Shown piece after piece: positions 1 to 6,387 of a stretch of DNA of 9,063 bases; the stretch's first letter is position 1, and each line of letters opens with the position of its first letter. Source of the DNA: an uncultured Lachnospiraceae bacterium (GTDB lineage Bacteria; Bacillota; Clostridia; Lachnospirales; Lachnospiraceae); contig CALEFO010000044.1 of NCBI GenBank assembly GCA_937877165.1, positions 1-9,063 of the forward strand. The letters are read 5' to 3'. The position numbers and the translations under genes are program-made. Below the pieces are notes generated by a model. It saw nothing but the letters and a program-made list of their open reading frames with translations. It made no database searches and was not told the origin of the DNA.

Positions 1-27
1 GATCCGGATGCGGATGACAGGGATCTG

Positions 28-1266
28 GTGGAAGTGGTCGGTGTGCGGTTCCGGACGGCGGGCAAGGCGTATTACTTTGCGATCGGAAATCTTCCGGTGA
101 AGCGCGGGACCCATGTGATTGTGGAGACGGCCCGCGGGCTGGAATACGGAACCAGTGTCTGTGACCCGATGAAGATCCATCAGAAACAGTTCAAGGCGCC
201 TCTGAAGAAGATCATCCGCGTGGCTACGCCTTCGGACGATAACAGAATGCGGGAGAACCGGGAGAAGGAACGGGAAGCGTACCGGGTATGCTTTGAGAAG
301 ATCCGACGCCACAATCTGGATATGAAGCTGATTGATGCGGAATACACCTTCGACAACAGCAAGATTCTGTTCTATTTTACCTCGGATGGAAGAGTGGATT
401 TCCGGGATCTGGTCAAGGATCTGGCAAGCGTATTCCGTACGAGAATCGAGCTGCGGCAGATCGGTGTGCGGGACGAGACAAAGATTCTCGGAGGATACGG
501 AATCTGCGGGCGGCCGCTTTGCTGCCATACGTATCTTTCGGATTTTATTCCGGTTTCCATTAAGATGGCGAAGGAACAGAATCTGTCCTTGAATCCGACC
601 AAGATTTCCGGAGCCTGCGGGCGCCTGATGTGCTGCCTGAAGAATGAAGAAGAAACCTATGAGGCACTGAATCGGAATCTGCCGAGGCTCGGTGACGAGG
701 TGCAGACCGCGGACGGTCTGACCGGGGAGGTCGCGGGAGTCAATATCCTGAAGCAGACGGTCCGGATCCTTGTAGAAGTGGATGATGAGAAGGAGCTGCA
801 CGAGTGCGGAGCGGATGAGATCACCATTCTCCGCCGCAGGAAGCGCGGGCAGGCCAAACCCAAGATCAACCGGAGCGAGTTGAAAAACGGCGGAGGAGCC
901 GGAAAAGGAAGAAAGGAACAGCGGCCCGCAAGAGCTCAGGACGAGCGGGAGGCGGGGACGCCGCAGGAGTCCGGAGCGGAGAAGAGAAAGCCAAGAGACA
1001 GCCGTTTGCCGCAGGCAGAGCACGGAGGTGAGAGCCCGGTACCGGAACGCCGGGAGGAGAATCCGAATGCGGGACGGGAGCGCCGCGGACGCAGGAATTC
1101 CACGCCGGGCCAGGGAAGAGAGCGGCAGGGAGCAGAACAGAATTTCCAGGACCGTGGAACACCCAATGGAATCAATACAGGCGGGAACCGGAGGCGCCAC
1201 AGGAACAGAAGAAGAAATGGCGGCAATGACAGAAGAAGAGAAGAAAAACCTTCTGAAACCGAATGA
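28..1266 (+). CDS. ricT: PSP1-family protein RicT (RNase Y accessory / Fe-S protein) with a long basic C-terminal tail
   Basis: RicT (YaaT) acts in Bacillus with RicA and RicF in the Y-complex, which steers RNase Y in mRNA processing and carries Fe-S clusters. The PSP1 core is clear. Residues 5-40 carry GVRFRTAGKAYYF and HVIVETARGLEYG. The cysteine signatures CGRPLCC (160-166) and CGRLMCC (197-203) flank the conserved stretch SIKMAKEQNLSLNPTKISG. Residues from about 272 to 412 form a low-complexity tail rich in Arg, Glu, Gly and Asn, ending in RRRHRNRRRNGG; B. subtilis RicT is only about 275 aa. The frame is open to the left edge, so an earlier start cannot be excluded. GTG at 28 is preferred because the family normally begins just before GVRFR, and AGGGA (19-23) lies just upstream. 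Another frame stops at 15-17, which would suit the end of an upstream gene (holB in relatives). The 3' end overlaps the next gene by about 40 bases. Confidence 0.9.
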   Translation: MEVVGVRFRTAGKAYYFAIGNLPVKRGTHVIVETARGLEYGTSVCDPMKIHQKQFKAPLKKIIRVATPSDDNRMRENREKEREAYRVCFEKIRRHNLDMKLIDAEYTFDNSKILFYFTSDGRVDFRDLVKDLASVFRTRIELRQIGVRDETKILGGYGICGRPLCCHTYLSDFIPVSIKMAKEQNLSLNPTKISGACGRLMCCLKNEEETYEALNRNLPRLGDEVQTADGLTGEVAGVNILKQTVRILVEVDDEKELHECGADEITILRRRKRGQAKPKINRSELKNGGGAGKGRKEQRPARAQDEREAGTPQESGAEKRKPRDSRLPQAEHGGESPVPERREENPNAGRERRGRRNSTPGQGRERQGAEQNFQDRGTPNGINTGGNRRRHRNRRRNGGNDRRREEKPSETE

Positions 1267-1978
1267 ACGGATTGATGATCTCCAGAGAAGCCACCTGGAG
1301 ATCATTCAGAATCCACAGCGCTTTTCCTTCGGCATGGATGCAGTGCTTCTTTCGGGCTTTGCAAAGGCTGGGAAAGAAGACCGGGTTCTGGATCTTGGAA
1401 CCGGGACAGGCATCATTCCGATTCTGATGAGTGCGAAGACGCAGGCGGAGCATTTTACCGCACTGGAAATTCAGCCGGAGAGCGCCGATATGGCAAGGCG
1501 GAGCGTCCGTCTGAACGGTTTGGAGAAGCGGATCGAAATTGTAACGGGAGATATCAGAGAAGCAGGCGCTTTATTTGCGGCTGCTTCTTTTGACGTGGTT
1601 ACATCCAATCCTCCGTATATGACAAGCAGCCACGGTCTGGTGAACCCAAAGGATGCGAAGGCAATCGCGCGACATGAAATCTGCTGCAGCCTGGAGGAAC
1701 TTGTCTTGGCGGCTGAGAAAATGGTCCGGCCGGGCGGACATTTTTACATGGTGCACCGTCCGTTTCGTCTGGCGGAGATCATGACGGTGCTTGGCAGGCA
1801 TCATCTGGAACCGAAAAGAATGCGGCTGGTATATCCCTACATTGACCGGGAACCCAATATGGTGCTGCTGGACTGCGTGCGGGGCGCGAATGCGCGGATC
1901 ACGGTGGAGAAGCCACTGATTGTCTATCGGGAACCGGGAAAATACACGGATGAGATCTATGAGATCTACGGATACTGA
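1226..1978 (+). CDS. trmN: tRNA1(Val) (adenine(37)-N6)-methyltransferase (YfiC/YabB family)
   Basis: This is a class I SAM-dependent methyltransferase of the YfiC/TrmN6/YabB family, which N6-methylates A37 of tRNA1(Val) in E. coli. SAM motif I is VLDLGTGTGIIPIL (residues 54-67). The N6-adenine catalytic motif NPPY is at 128-131, preceded by VVTS. The N-terminus KPNERIDDLQ and IIQNPQRFSFGMDAVLLSGF are family hallmarks, and the length of 250 aa is normal. The start is uncertain. ATG 1226 has an AGAAGAAG purine run at a usable distance and gives the usual short lead to the PNERIDDL motif; ATG 1217 is a close alternative adding three residues. The frame stays open back to 1028, but that part only shadows the low-complexity tail of ricT. 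The overlap of about 40 bases with ricT suggests translational coupling. In B. subtilis the homologue yabB lies in the same neighbourhood. The exact tRNA target here is inferred from the family. Confidence 0.88.
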   Translation: MTEEEKKNLLKPNERIDDLQRSHLEIIQNPQRFSFGMDAVLLSGFAKAGKEDRVLDLGTGTGIIPILMSAKTQAEHFTALEIQPESADMARRSVRLNGLEKRIEIVTGDIREAGALFAAASFDVVTSNPPYMTSSHGLVNPKDAKAIARHEICCSLEELVLAAEKMVRPGGHFYMVHRPFRLAEIMTVLGRHHLEPKRMRLVYPYIDREPNMVLLDCVRGANARITVEKPLIVYREPGKYTDEIYEIYGY

Positions 1979-2069
1979 TATTGGAAATTCCGGCGCAAGG
2001 CCATGTGGGATCCTGCGGAAGGCGGTGACGGCACTCCGGAGGGAAGGCAGCTGACAGGAGGGAGATTTT

Positions 2070-2936
2070 ATGGAAGAAAACGGGAAGAGTGCCGCACAGG
2101 GAACCCTGTATCTGTGTGCGACGCCGATCGGAAATCTGGAGGACATTACGCTCCGGGTGCTGCAGACGTTGAAGAATGTGGATCTGATTGCAGCAGAGGA
2201 CACGCGCAACACGTTAAGGCTTCTGAATCATTTTGACATTCACAAGCCGATGACAAGTTATCATGAGCACAATAAGTATGAAAAAGCGGATGAACTGATC
2301 GGACACCTTCTTCGCGGGGAGAACATTGCGGTGATGACCGATGCGGGGACGCCAGCAATTTCGGATCCCGGGGAGGTTCTTGCGGCAAAGTGCATGGAGC
2401 AGGGAATCCGCGTGACCTCACTTCCCGGGGCCTGCGCTCTGATCACAGGCCTTACGATGTCCGGCATGTCGGCAAGAAGATTCTGCTTTGAGGGATTTCT
2501 TCCGACGGATAAGAAGGAACGGAGACATGTCCTGGAGCGGCTCTCGGAGGAAGAGCGGACAACCATTCTTTATGAGGCTCCGCACCACCTGCGGACGACC
2601 CTGAGAGAACTGCAGGAAGCGCTCGGCGACCGGAAGATTGTCCTTTGCCGGGAACTGACGAAGAAGTTCGAGGAGGCGAAGGCATTTACGCTGCAGGAAG
2701 CCGGGGAATACTATGAGACAAATGACCCAAGAGGCGAGTATGTCCTGGTTCTTGCGGGGGCGGATCCCAAGGAGAAGAAAAGAAGGGAAGAGGCTGTCTG
2801 GGGGACGATGAGCATCGAGGAACATATGGCCTATTACGAGTCACAGGGAACGGACCGCAAGGAGGCCATGAAGCTTGTTGCGAGGGACCGCGGAGTTCCG
2901 AAAAGGGAAATTTACCGGGCCCTGATAAAAGCATAA
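2070..2936 (+). CDS. rsmI: 16S rRNA (cytidine(1402)-2'-O)-methyltransferase RsmI
   Basis: RsmI 2'-O-methylates C1402 of 16S rRNA in the ribosomal P site, working with RsmH at the same nucleotide. It belongs to the tetrapyrrole-methylase (SAM-binding) fold. The motifs appear in the expected order: ATPIGNLEDIT (17-27), AAEDTRNT (41-48), SYHEHN (63-68), MTDAGTPAISDPG (89-101), PGACALITGL, FEGFLP, YEAPHHL, LCRELTKKFEE and GEYVLVLAG. The length of 288 aa matches the family (E. coli about 286). The start is fixed by AGGAGG at 2056-2061, eight bases before the ATG. The 91-base gap after the methyltransferase gene holds no gene I can support. B. subtilis has yazA (GIY-YIG) in this position. There is no convincing terminator after the stop: only a weak AT stem (CAAAT/ATTTG, 2941-2953) with no T-run, so read-through toward pckA is possible. 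Confidence 0.95.
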   Translation: MEENGKSAAQGTLYLCATPIGNLEDITLRVLQTLKNVDLIAAEDTRNTLRLLNHFDIHKPMTSYHEHNKYEKADELIGHLLRGENIAVMTDAGTPAISDPGEVLAAKCMEQGIRVTSLPGACALITGLTMSGMSARRFCFEGFLPTDKKERRHVLERLSEEERTTILYEAPHHLRTTLRELQEALGDRKIVLCRELTKKFEEAKAFTLQEAGEYYETNDPRGEYVLVLAGADPKEKKRREEAVWGTMSIEEHMAYYESQGTDRKEAMKLVARDRGVPKREIYRALIKA

Positions 2937-2964
2937 AAAACAAATGAAATTTGCAGGATTCCCG

Positions 2965-2993
2965 TTGTTCCTCAAATTCTTTTGTGGTATAAC
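2965..2993 (+). promoter_or_regulatory. sigma-A-type extended -10 promoter of pckA
   Basis: TATAAC at 2988-2993 is preceded by TG plus one base (2985-2987), an extended -10. TTGTTC at 2965-2970 forms a partial -35 with a 17-base spacer. Transcription would begin near 2999-3001, immediately before the palindrome at 3002-3017. This was read by eye only. Confidence 0.65.
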
Positions 2994-3001
2994 CGTAACA
3001 G

Positions 3002-3017
3002 TGTTAATTTATTAACA
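3002..3017. promoter_or_regulatory. candidate Rex operator (NADH/NAD+-sensing repressor)
   Basis: TGTTAATTTATTAACA is a perfect 16-base inverted repeat. It matches the core of the Rex consensus known in Clostridia, TTGTTAA-N4-TTAACAA, at all 12 inner specified positions; only the outermost T and A are replaced by G. It sits just downstream of the predicted transcription start of pckA, where a bound repressor would block initiation. The rex gene itself is not in this window, so control by Rex is an inference from the site. Confidence 0.7.
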
Positions 3018-3032
3018 GCATGAATTCTTAAT

Positions 3033-3038
3033 GGAGGT
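3033..3038 (+). promoter_or_regulatory. ribosome binding site that fixes the pckA start
   Basis: GGAGGT ends ten bases before the ATG at 3049. An in-frame ATG at 3031 would place this ribosome site inside the coding region and would add six residues not expected for PEPCK. The 3049 start is therefore chosen. Confidence 0.8.
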
Positions 3039-3048
3039 TCAAGATACT

Positions 3049-4653
3049 ATGGCAAAAGTCGATTTAAGCAAGTATGGCATTACCGGAACACCTGAGATCG
3101 TCTATAACCCTTCTTACGAGCAGCTGTTCGAGGAAGAGACCAAGCCCGGACTGGAAGGCTTCGAGGTTGGCAGGGAGACTGAACTTGGCGCAGTTGACGT
3201 CTTCACTGGTGTATACACTGGCCGTTCTCCTAAGGATAAGTTCATCGTAATGGATGAGAACTCCAAGGACACCGTATGGTGGACCACCGATGAGTACAAG
3301 AATGACAACCATCCCGCTTCTGAGGAAGCATGGGCAGCAGTAAAGGAAATTGCCAAGAAGGAGCTCTCCAATAAGAAGCTTTATGTGGTAGACGGCTTCT
3401 GCGGAGCCAACAAGGATACCCGCATGGCAGTTCGTTTCATCATGGAAGTTGCATGGCAGGCACACTTTGTCCGCAACATGTTCATCAAGCCCACTGCAGA
3501 AGAGGAAGAGAACTTCGAGCCTGATTTCGTTGTTTACAACGCATCCAAGGCAAAGGTAACCAACTACAAGGAGCTGGGCCTCAACTCTGAGACCGCTGTT
3601 GTCTTCAACATCACCTCCAAGGAGCAGGTTATTGTGAACACCTGGTACGGCGGAGAGATGAAGAAGGGCATGTTCTCCATGATGAACTACTATCTGCCGC
3701 TGAAGGGCATTGCTTCCATGCACTGCTCTGCAAACACAGACCTGAACGGTGAGCACACCGCAATCTTCTTCGGCCTGTCCGGAACCGGCAAGACTACCCT
3801 TTCCACGGATCCTAAGCGTCTGCTGATCGGCGATGACGAGCACGGCTGGGACGACAATGGCGTCTTCAACCTTGAGGGCGGCTGCTATGCAAAGGTTATC
3901 AACCTGGATAAGGAAGCTGAGCCTGATATCTACGGCGCAATCAGAAGAGATGCTCTTCTTGAGAACGTTACGGTTGATGAGAACGGCAAGATCGACTTCG
4001 CGGACAAGAGTGTAACCGAGAACACCCGTGTATCCTATCCGATCGACCATATTGAGAAGATCGTTAAGCCGATCTCTCACGGCCCGGCTGCTGACAACGT
4101 TATCTTCCTGTCTGCAGATGCATTCGGCGTACTTCCTCCGGTATCGATCCTGACACCTGAGCAGACGAAGTACTACTTCCTGTCCGGCTTCACTGCAAAG
4201 CTTGCAGGAACCGAGCGTGGAATTACCGAGCCCACTCCTACTTTCTCCGCATGCTTCGGCCAGGCCTTCCTGGAGCTGCATCCGACTAAGTACGCAGAAG
4301 AGCTGGTTAAGAAGATGGAGAAGAGCGGAGCAAAGGCTTACCTTGTAAACACTGGCTGGAACGGAACCGGCAAGCGTATCTCCATTAAGGATACCCGCGG
4401 AATCATCGATGCAATCCTGTCCGGTGATGTTCTGAAGGCTCCCACCAAGAAGATCCCTTACTTCGATTTCGAAGTACCGACCGAGCTTCCGGGAGTAGAT
4501 ACCGGTATTCTGGATCCCCGCGACACCTACAAGGATGCTTCCGAGTGGGATGCAAAGGCTCAGGATCTTGCAAAGAGATTCATCAAGAACTTTGCAAAGT
4601 ATGAAGGCAACGAGGCTGGCAAGGCTCTGGTTGCAGCAGGCCCGAAGCTCTGA
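3049..4653 (+). CDS. pckA: phosphoenolpyruvate carboxykinase (ATP)
   Basis: ATP-type PEPCK (EC 4.1.1.49) interconverts oxaloacetate + ATP with PEP + CO2 + ADP in the cytosol. It serves gluconeogenesis or, in many gut anaerobes, runs in the carboxylating direction to feed malate/fumarate reduction. The 534 aa are typical. Visible motifs are GRSPKDKF with the substrate arginine at 59, WYGGEMKKG (199-207), SMHCSAN (223-229) with the likely metal-binding His225, the P-loop GLSGTGKTT (242-250), LIGDDEHGW (259-267), FNLEGGCYAK (273-282) and the C-terminal NTGWNGTGKR adenine-site region. No key residue appears to be missing. Codon choice differs from the neighbours: arginine is nearly all CGT/CGC with no CGG seen, whereas ricT, rsmI and the phosphatase use CGG freely. 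This indicates high expression. The gene is monocistronic, with its own promoter, a candidate Rex operator and a strong terminator. Confidence 0.97.
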   Translation: MAKVDLSKYGITGTPEIVYNPSYEQLFEEETKPGLEGFEVGRETELGAVDVFTGVYTGRSPKDKFIVMDENSKDTVWWTTDEYKNDNHPASEEAWAAVKEIAKKELSNKKLYVVDGFCGANKDTRMAVRFIMEVAWQAHFVRNMFIKPTAEEEENFEPDFVVYNASKAKVTNYKELGLNSETAVVFNITSKEQVIVNTWYGGEMKKGMFSMMNYYLPLKGIASMHCSANTDLNGEHTAIFFGLSGTGKTTLSTDPKRLLIGDDEHGWDDNGVFNLEGGCYAKVINLDKEAEPDIYGAIRRDALLENVTVDENGKIDFADKSVTENTRVSYPIDHIEKIVKPISHGPAADNVIFLSADAFGVLPPVSILTPEQTKYYFLSGFTAKLAGTERGITEPTPTFSACFGQAFLELHPTKYAEELVKKMEKSGAKAYLVNTGWNGTGKRISIKDTRGIIDAILSGDVLKAPTKKIPYFDFEVPTELPGVDTGILDPRDTYKDASEWDAKAQDLAKRFIKNFAKYEGNEAGKALVAAGPKL

Positions 4654-4708
4654 TTCCGCAGGAAGAAGAGAAGGCAGGCAGCACTTCATAGGCTGTTATG
4701 ATTATTTG

Positions 4709-4741
4709 AAGGCACAGACCCGCAAGGGCCTGTGCCTTTTT
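4709..4741 (+). terminator. intrinsic terminator of pckA
   Basis: AAGGCACAG (4709-4717) pairs perfectly with CTGTGCCTT (4730-4738). One A/C mismatch is followed by CCC/GGG closing a GCAA tetraloop. A T-run ends at 4741. There is no A-run on the left arm, so it should act on the + strand only. Confidence 0.9.
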
Positions 4742-4753
4742 GCGTGACCGGCA

Positions 4754-4762
4754 TGCTATAAT
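4754..4762 (+). promoter_or_regulatory. extended -10 promoter predicted to give a leaderless mRNA
   Basis: TGCTATAAT (4754-4762) is a consensus extended -10 element. The 17-base-spaced -35 position falls inside the terminator stem of pckA and has no resemblance to TTGACA. Only seven bases separate the -10 from the ATG at 4770, so transcription is expected to begin at or within one or two bases of the start codon. Confidence 0.65.
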
Positions 4763-4769
4763 AAGCAGT

Positions 4770-5780
4770 ATGGCTACTTATGCAATCAGCGACATACACG
4801 GCGCATACGATGAATTTCAGAGACTTCTCGACAAAATCCGGTTTCAGTACGACGGGGCGGATTCCCTGTATCTTCTCGGAGATTACGGAGACTGGGGAGA
4901 GAAATCCATGGAGACCATTCTGGCGGTGAAGCAGATGGAGGAAGAATATGATTTCGTCCACTGTCTGATGGGAAACCATGAGCTGATGTTCCTTGCGGCG
5001 ATGGAATACGGCATTACTGAGGACGCAGTCAGCGAGTCGGGACGCAACTGGCTGGAGGCAAACCGGGGGCAGGTGACGTGGGATGCGTTTACGGAACTTC
5101 CTGCGAACGAACAGGAAAGTCTTCACCAGTGGCTGAAAAAGCTTCCCTTTTCCTGCGACATTTTGGTGGACGGAAGACTTTTTATGGCGGCGCATGCCTA
5201 TCCTTTCTTTGAGGATATGGAGTATACGGCGGCGCAGCGGCAGCGCTGCAGGATGGATGCGGTCTGGAGACGGCTTCTTCTGCGGGAAAATCCCTTCGCG
5301 GCATACCGCGGGGAGAAGAACTACAGTATGCTGGTCTGCGGACATACCATCACAGATTACTATTACGAGGAGTTAAACCGGGAGTCGGGGAAAAATCTTC
5401 TCGGTGGTCTTTCCATAACCCACAACCGGATCTACCGCGCAGAAAAGTTTGTGGACATCGACTGCGGAGGCAAGTGCCTTGGATGGTCGGAGGAGGAAAA
5501 TGCGGTTTCACATGCGGCGGACCGCGCGCAGCTGGCAGCGTACTGCCTGGAGACGGATGAGGAATTCTACGTCAGCCGGCCGAGAGGACCGGTGGAGGAA
5601 ATGCTGCTGGGAGAGAGAGTGCCTGGGTGGGAACCGCCGGAGGTGGAGATGCCGAAGCGGGAACCGCCCGGAATGGAGGCCCCGGAGCTTCCGTTCCCGG
5701 AGCCCGGAAACGGCAGGATGAGAAGACTTACGGACTGGGCGGAAAAGCGGATTGCAGACCGGTTCGGAGAGGAATTCTGA
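4770..5780 (+). CDS. PPP-type metallophosphatase (serine/threonine phosphatase / ApaH-PrpE-like)
   Basis: This is a calcineurin-like phosphoesterase of the bacterial PPP group, which includes Ser/Thr phosphatases and dinucleotide polyphosphate hydrolases. The two-metal centre is complete: D8 and H10 (SDIHG), D38 (LGDYGDWG, 36-43), N69 and H70 (MGNHELM), H142 (AAHAYP) and H192 (CGHTIT), with a late VDIDCGGKCLGW strand. The usual GDxVDRG motif reads GDYGDWG, so the phosphate-contacting arginine is replaced by Trp42. Residues 286-313 form a Pro/Glu-rich linker with repeated PP/EP units, followed by a charged tail to residue 336. ATG 4770 gives the standard M-x-x-Y-x-ISDIHG beginning; an in-frame TTG at 4740 lies in the terminator T-run and is rejected. 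There is no Shine-Dalgarno sequence before the start. The stop is one base before the next gene. The substrate is unknown: a phosphoprotein or a nucleotide such as Ap4A are both possible. Confidence 0.85.
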   Translation: MATYAISDIHGAYDEFQRLLDKIRFQYDGADSLYLLGDYGDWGEKSMETILAVKQMEEEYDFVHCLMGNHELMFLAAMEYGITEDAVSESGRNWLEANRGQVTWDAFTELPANEQESLHQWLKKLPFSCDILVDGRLFMAAHAYPFFEDMEYTAAQRQRCRMDAVWRRLLLRENPFAAYRGEKNYSMLVCGHTITDYYYEELNRESGKNLLGGLSITHNRIYRAEKFVDIDCGGKCLGWSEEENAVSHAADRAQLAAYCLETDEEFYVSRPRGPVEEMLLGERVPGWEPPEVEMPKREPPGMEAPELPFPEPGNGRMRRLTDWAEKRIADRFGEEF

Positions 5781-5781
5781 C

Positions 5782-6255
5782 ATGAACGGACAGATATGGG
5801 AACTTCTTGCGGCCGGAGCGGCTCTTGCTGCAGGACTTGCATGGTTTCTTCATTGGGTCAACCGAAGAAGCAGACCGCCGGAAGCGGAAATGGATGTCAT
5901 GGAGGGCCATGACTTTGAATATTTCTGTGCGGATCTTTTGCGGGAAGCCGGATTTGAGGAAGTGGAGGTCACGAGAGGAAGCGGAGATTACGGTGCGGAC
6001 ATCCTCTGTGAGAGAGACGGCGTGACTTATGCGGTGCAGTGCAAATGCTATGAAAGCGTTGTGGGTGTGCATGCGGTGCAGGAGGTTTATGCGGGAAAGG
6101 ATTTCTATGGAAGAATGGTGGCGGCGGTGATGACCAACCGGTCCTTTACAGATCCCGCGAGAACCTGCGCGCGGCGGCTGAACGTCCTTCTCTGGGACCG
6201 GGCCCACGTAGAGAAAATGATGGAAGAAGCGGGACGGCAACAGGGGAAACGTTGA
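5782..6255 (+). CDS. membrane-anchored Mrr-like restriction-endonuclease-fold protein
   Basis: This 157-aa protein has two parts. Residues 5-26 form one hydrophobic segment (IWELLAAGAALAAGLAWFLHWV) followed by the basic NRRSR, a likely N-terminal membrane anchor with the rest in the cytosol. Residues 42-150 are a minimal Mrr_cat-type PD-(D/E)XK domain: E46 in GHDFEYFCADLL, GSGDYGADI with D73, and AVQCKCY with Q86 and K88, followed by VQEVYAGK and MTNRSFT. All catalytic positions of the Mrr family (E, D, QxK) are present. The start is set by GGAGAGGA (5766-5773) eight bases before the ATG; the upstream in-frame TTG at 5752 has no such support. The gene begins one base after the phosphatase stop, so the two are probably cotranslated. 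No DNA-recognition domain or methyltransferase partner is present, so a classical restriction role is unlikely; the true function is unknown. Confidence 0.82.
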   Translation: MNGQIWELLAAGAALAAGLAWFLHWVNRRSRPPEAEMDVMEGHDFEYFCADLLREAGFEEVEVTRGSGDYGADILCERDGVTYAVQCKCYESVVGVHAVQEVYAGKDFYGRMVAAVMTNRSFTDPARTCARRLNVLLWDRAHVEKMMEEAGRQQGKR

Positions 6256-6283
6256 TGTATGCGGCTTGCATTTATGATAAAAT
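6252..6283 (+). promoter_or_regulatory. possible promoter and AT-rich inverted repeat before the pentose operon
   Basis: TTGATG (6252-6257) and TATGAT (6273-6278) make a weak promoter with a short 15-base spacer; TAAAAT (6278-6283) is an alternative -10. The inverted repeat ATTTAT-gataaa-ATAAAT (6270-6287) overlaps the -10 and could be an operator for a sugar regulator. Its low complexity makes chance occurrence quite possible. Confidence 0.3.
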
Positions 6284-6311
6284 AAATTTGTTGGTTCACT
6301 GCCGGTTTTTA

Positions 6312-6387
6312 AAGCGAAAGATCCGTTTGCGGATTTGAGCTTCAGGCAAAAGACCCGGACAGGAAAGAGAAAAGAAAATTTTGTCCG
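6312..6387 (+). other. 5' leader of the kinase-araD-tkt operon with two possible hairpins
   Basis: The 164-base gap before the kinase gene holds no gene. Hairpin 1 is AGATCCG/CGGATTT (6319-6336, TTTG loop), which can extend with AAGC/GCTT (6312-6342). Hairpin 2 is CGGACA/TGTCCG (6356-6361 with 6382-6387) around a purine-rich 20-base loop. Neither is followed by a T-run, so they do not look like terminators, and I recognise no known riboswitch. The stems are short. Confidence 0.3.

Noticed and set aside
1028..1216. N-terminal extension of the tRNA methyltransferase frame
   Set aside because: The frame is open but codes for an Arg-rich stretch that only shadows the low-complexity tail of ricT. 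The family begins shortly before the PNERIDDL motif.
2003..2236. Small open frame of 77 codons across the gap before rsmI
   Set aside because: It mostly overlaps rsmI in another frame and has no ribosome site or recognisable sequence.
2941..2953. Possible terminator after rsmI
   Set aside because: The stem is only CAAAT/ATTTG with a three-base loop and no following T-run, too weak to call.
3064..4689. 541-codon open frame on the minus strand opposite pckA
   Set aside because: It mirrors the reading frame of pckA almost end to end. Strong codon bias in pckA avoids the triplets that would make stops on the other strand. The translation shows no recognisable domain, and the + strand protein is an unmistakable PEPCK.
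4740..4769. Upstream TTG start for the metallophosphatase
   Set aside because: It lies in the T-run of the pckA terminator, upstream of the predicted promoter -10, and adds residues before the standard ISDIHG beginning.
6243..6257. Possible CcpA (cre) site at the end of the nuclease gene
   Set aside because: The sequence around AAACGTTGATG matches only part of the TGWAANCGNTNWCA consensus, and both ends fail.
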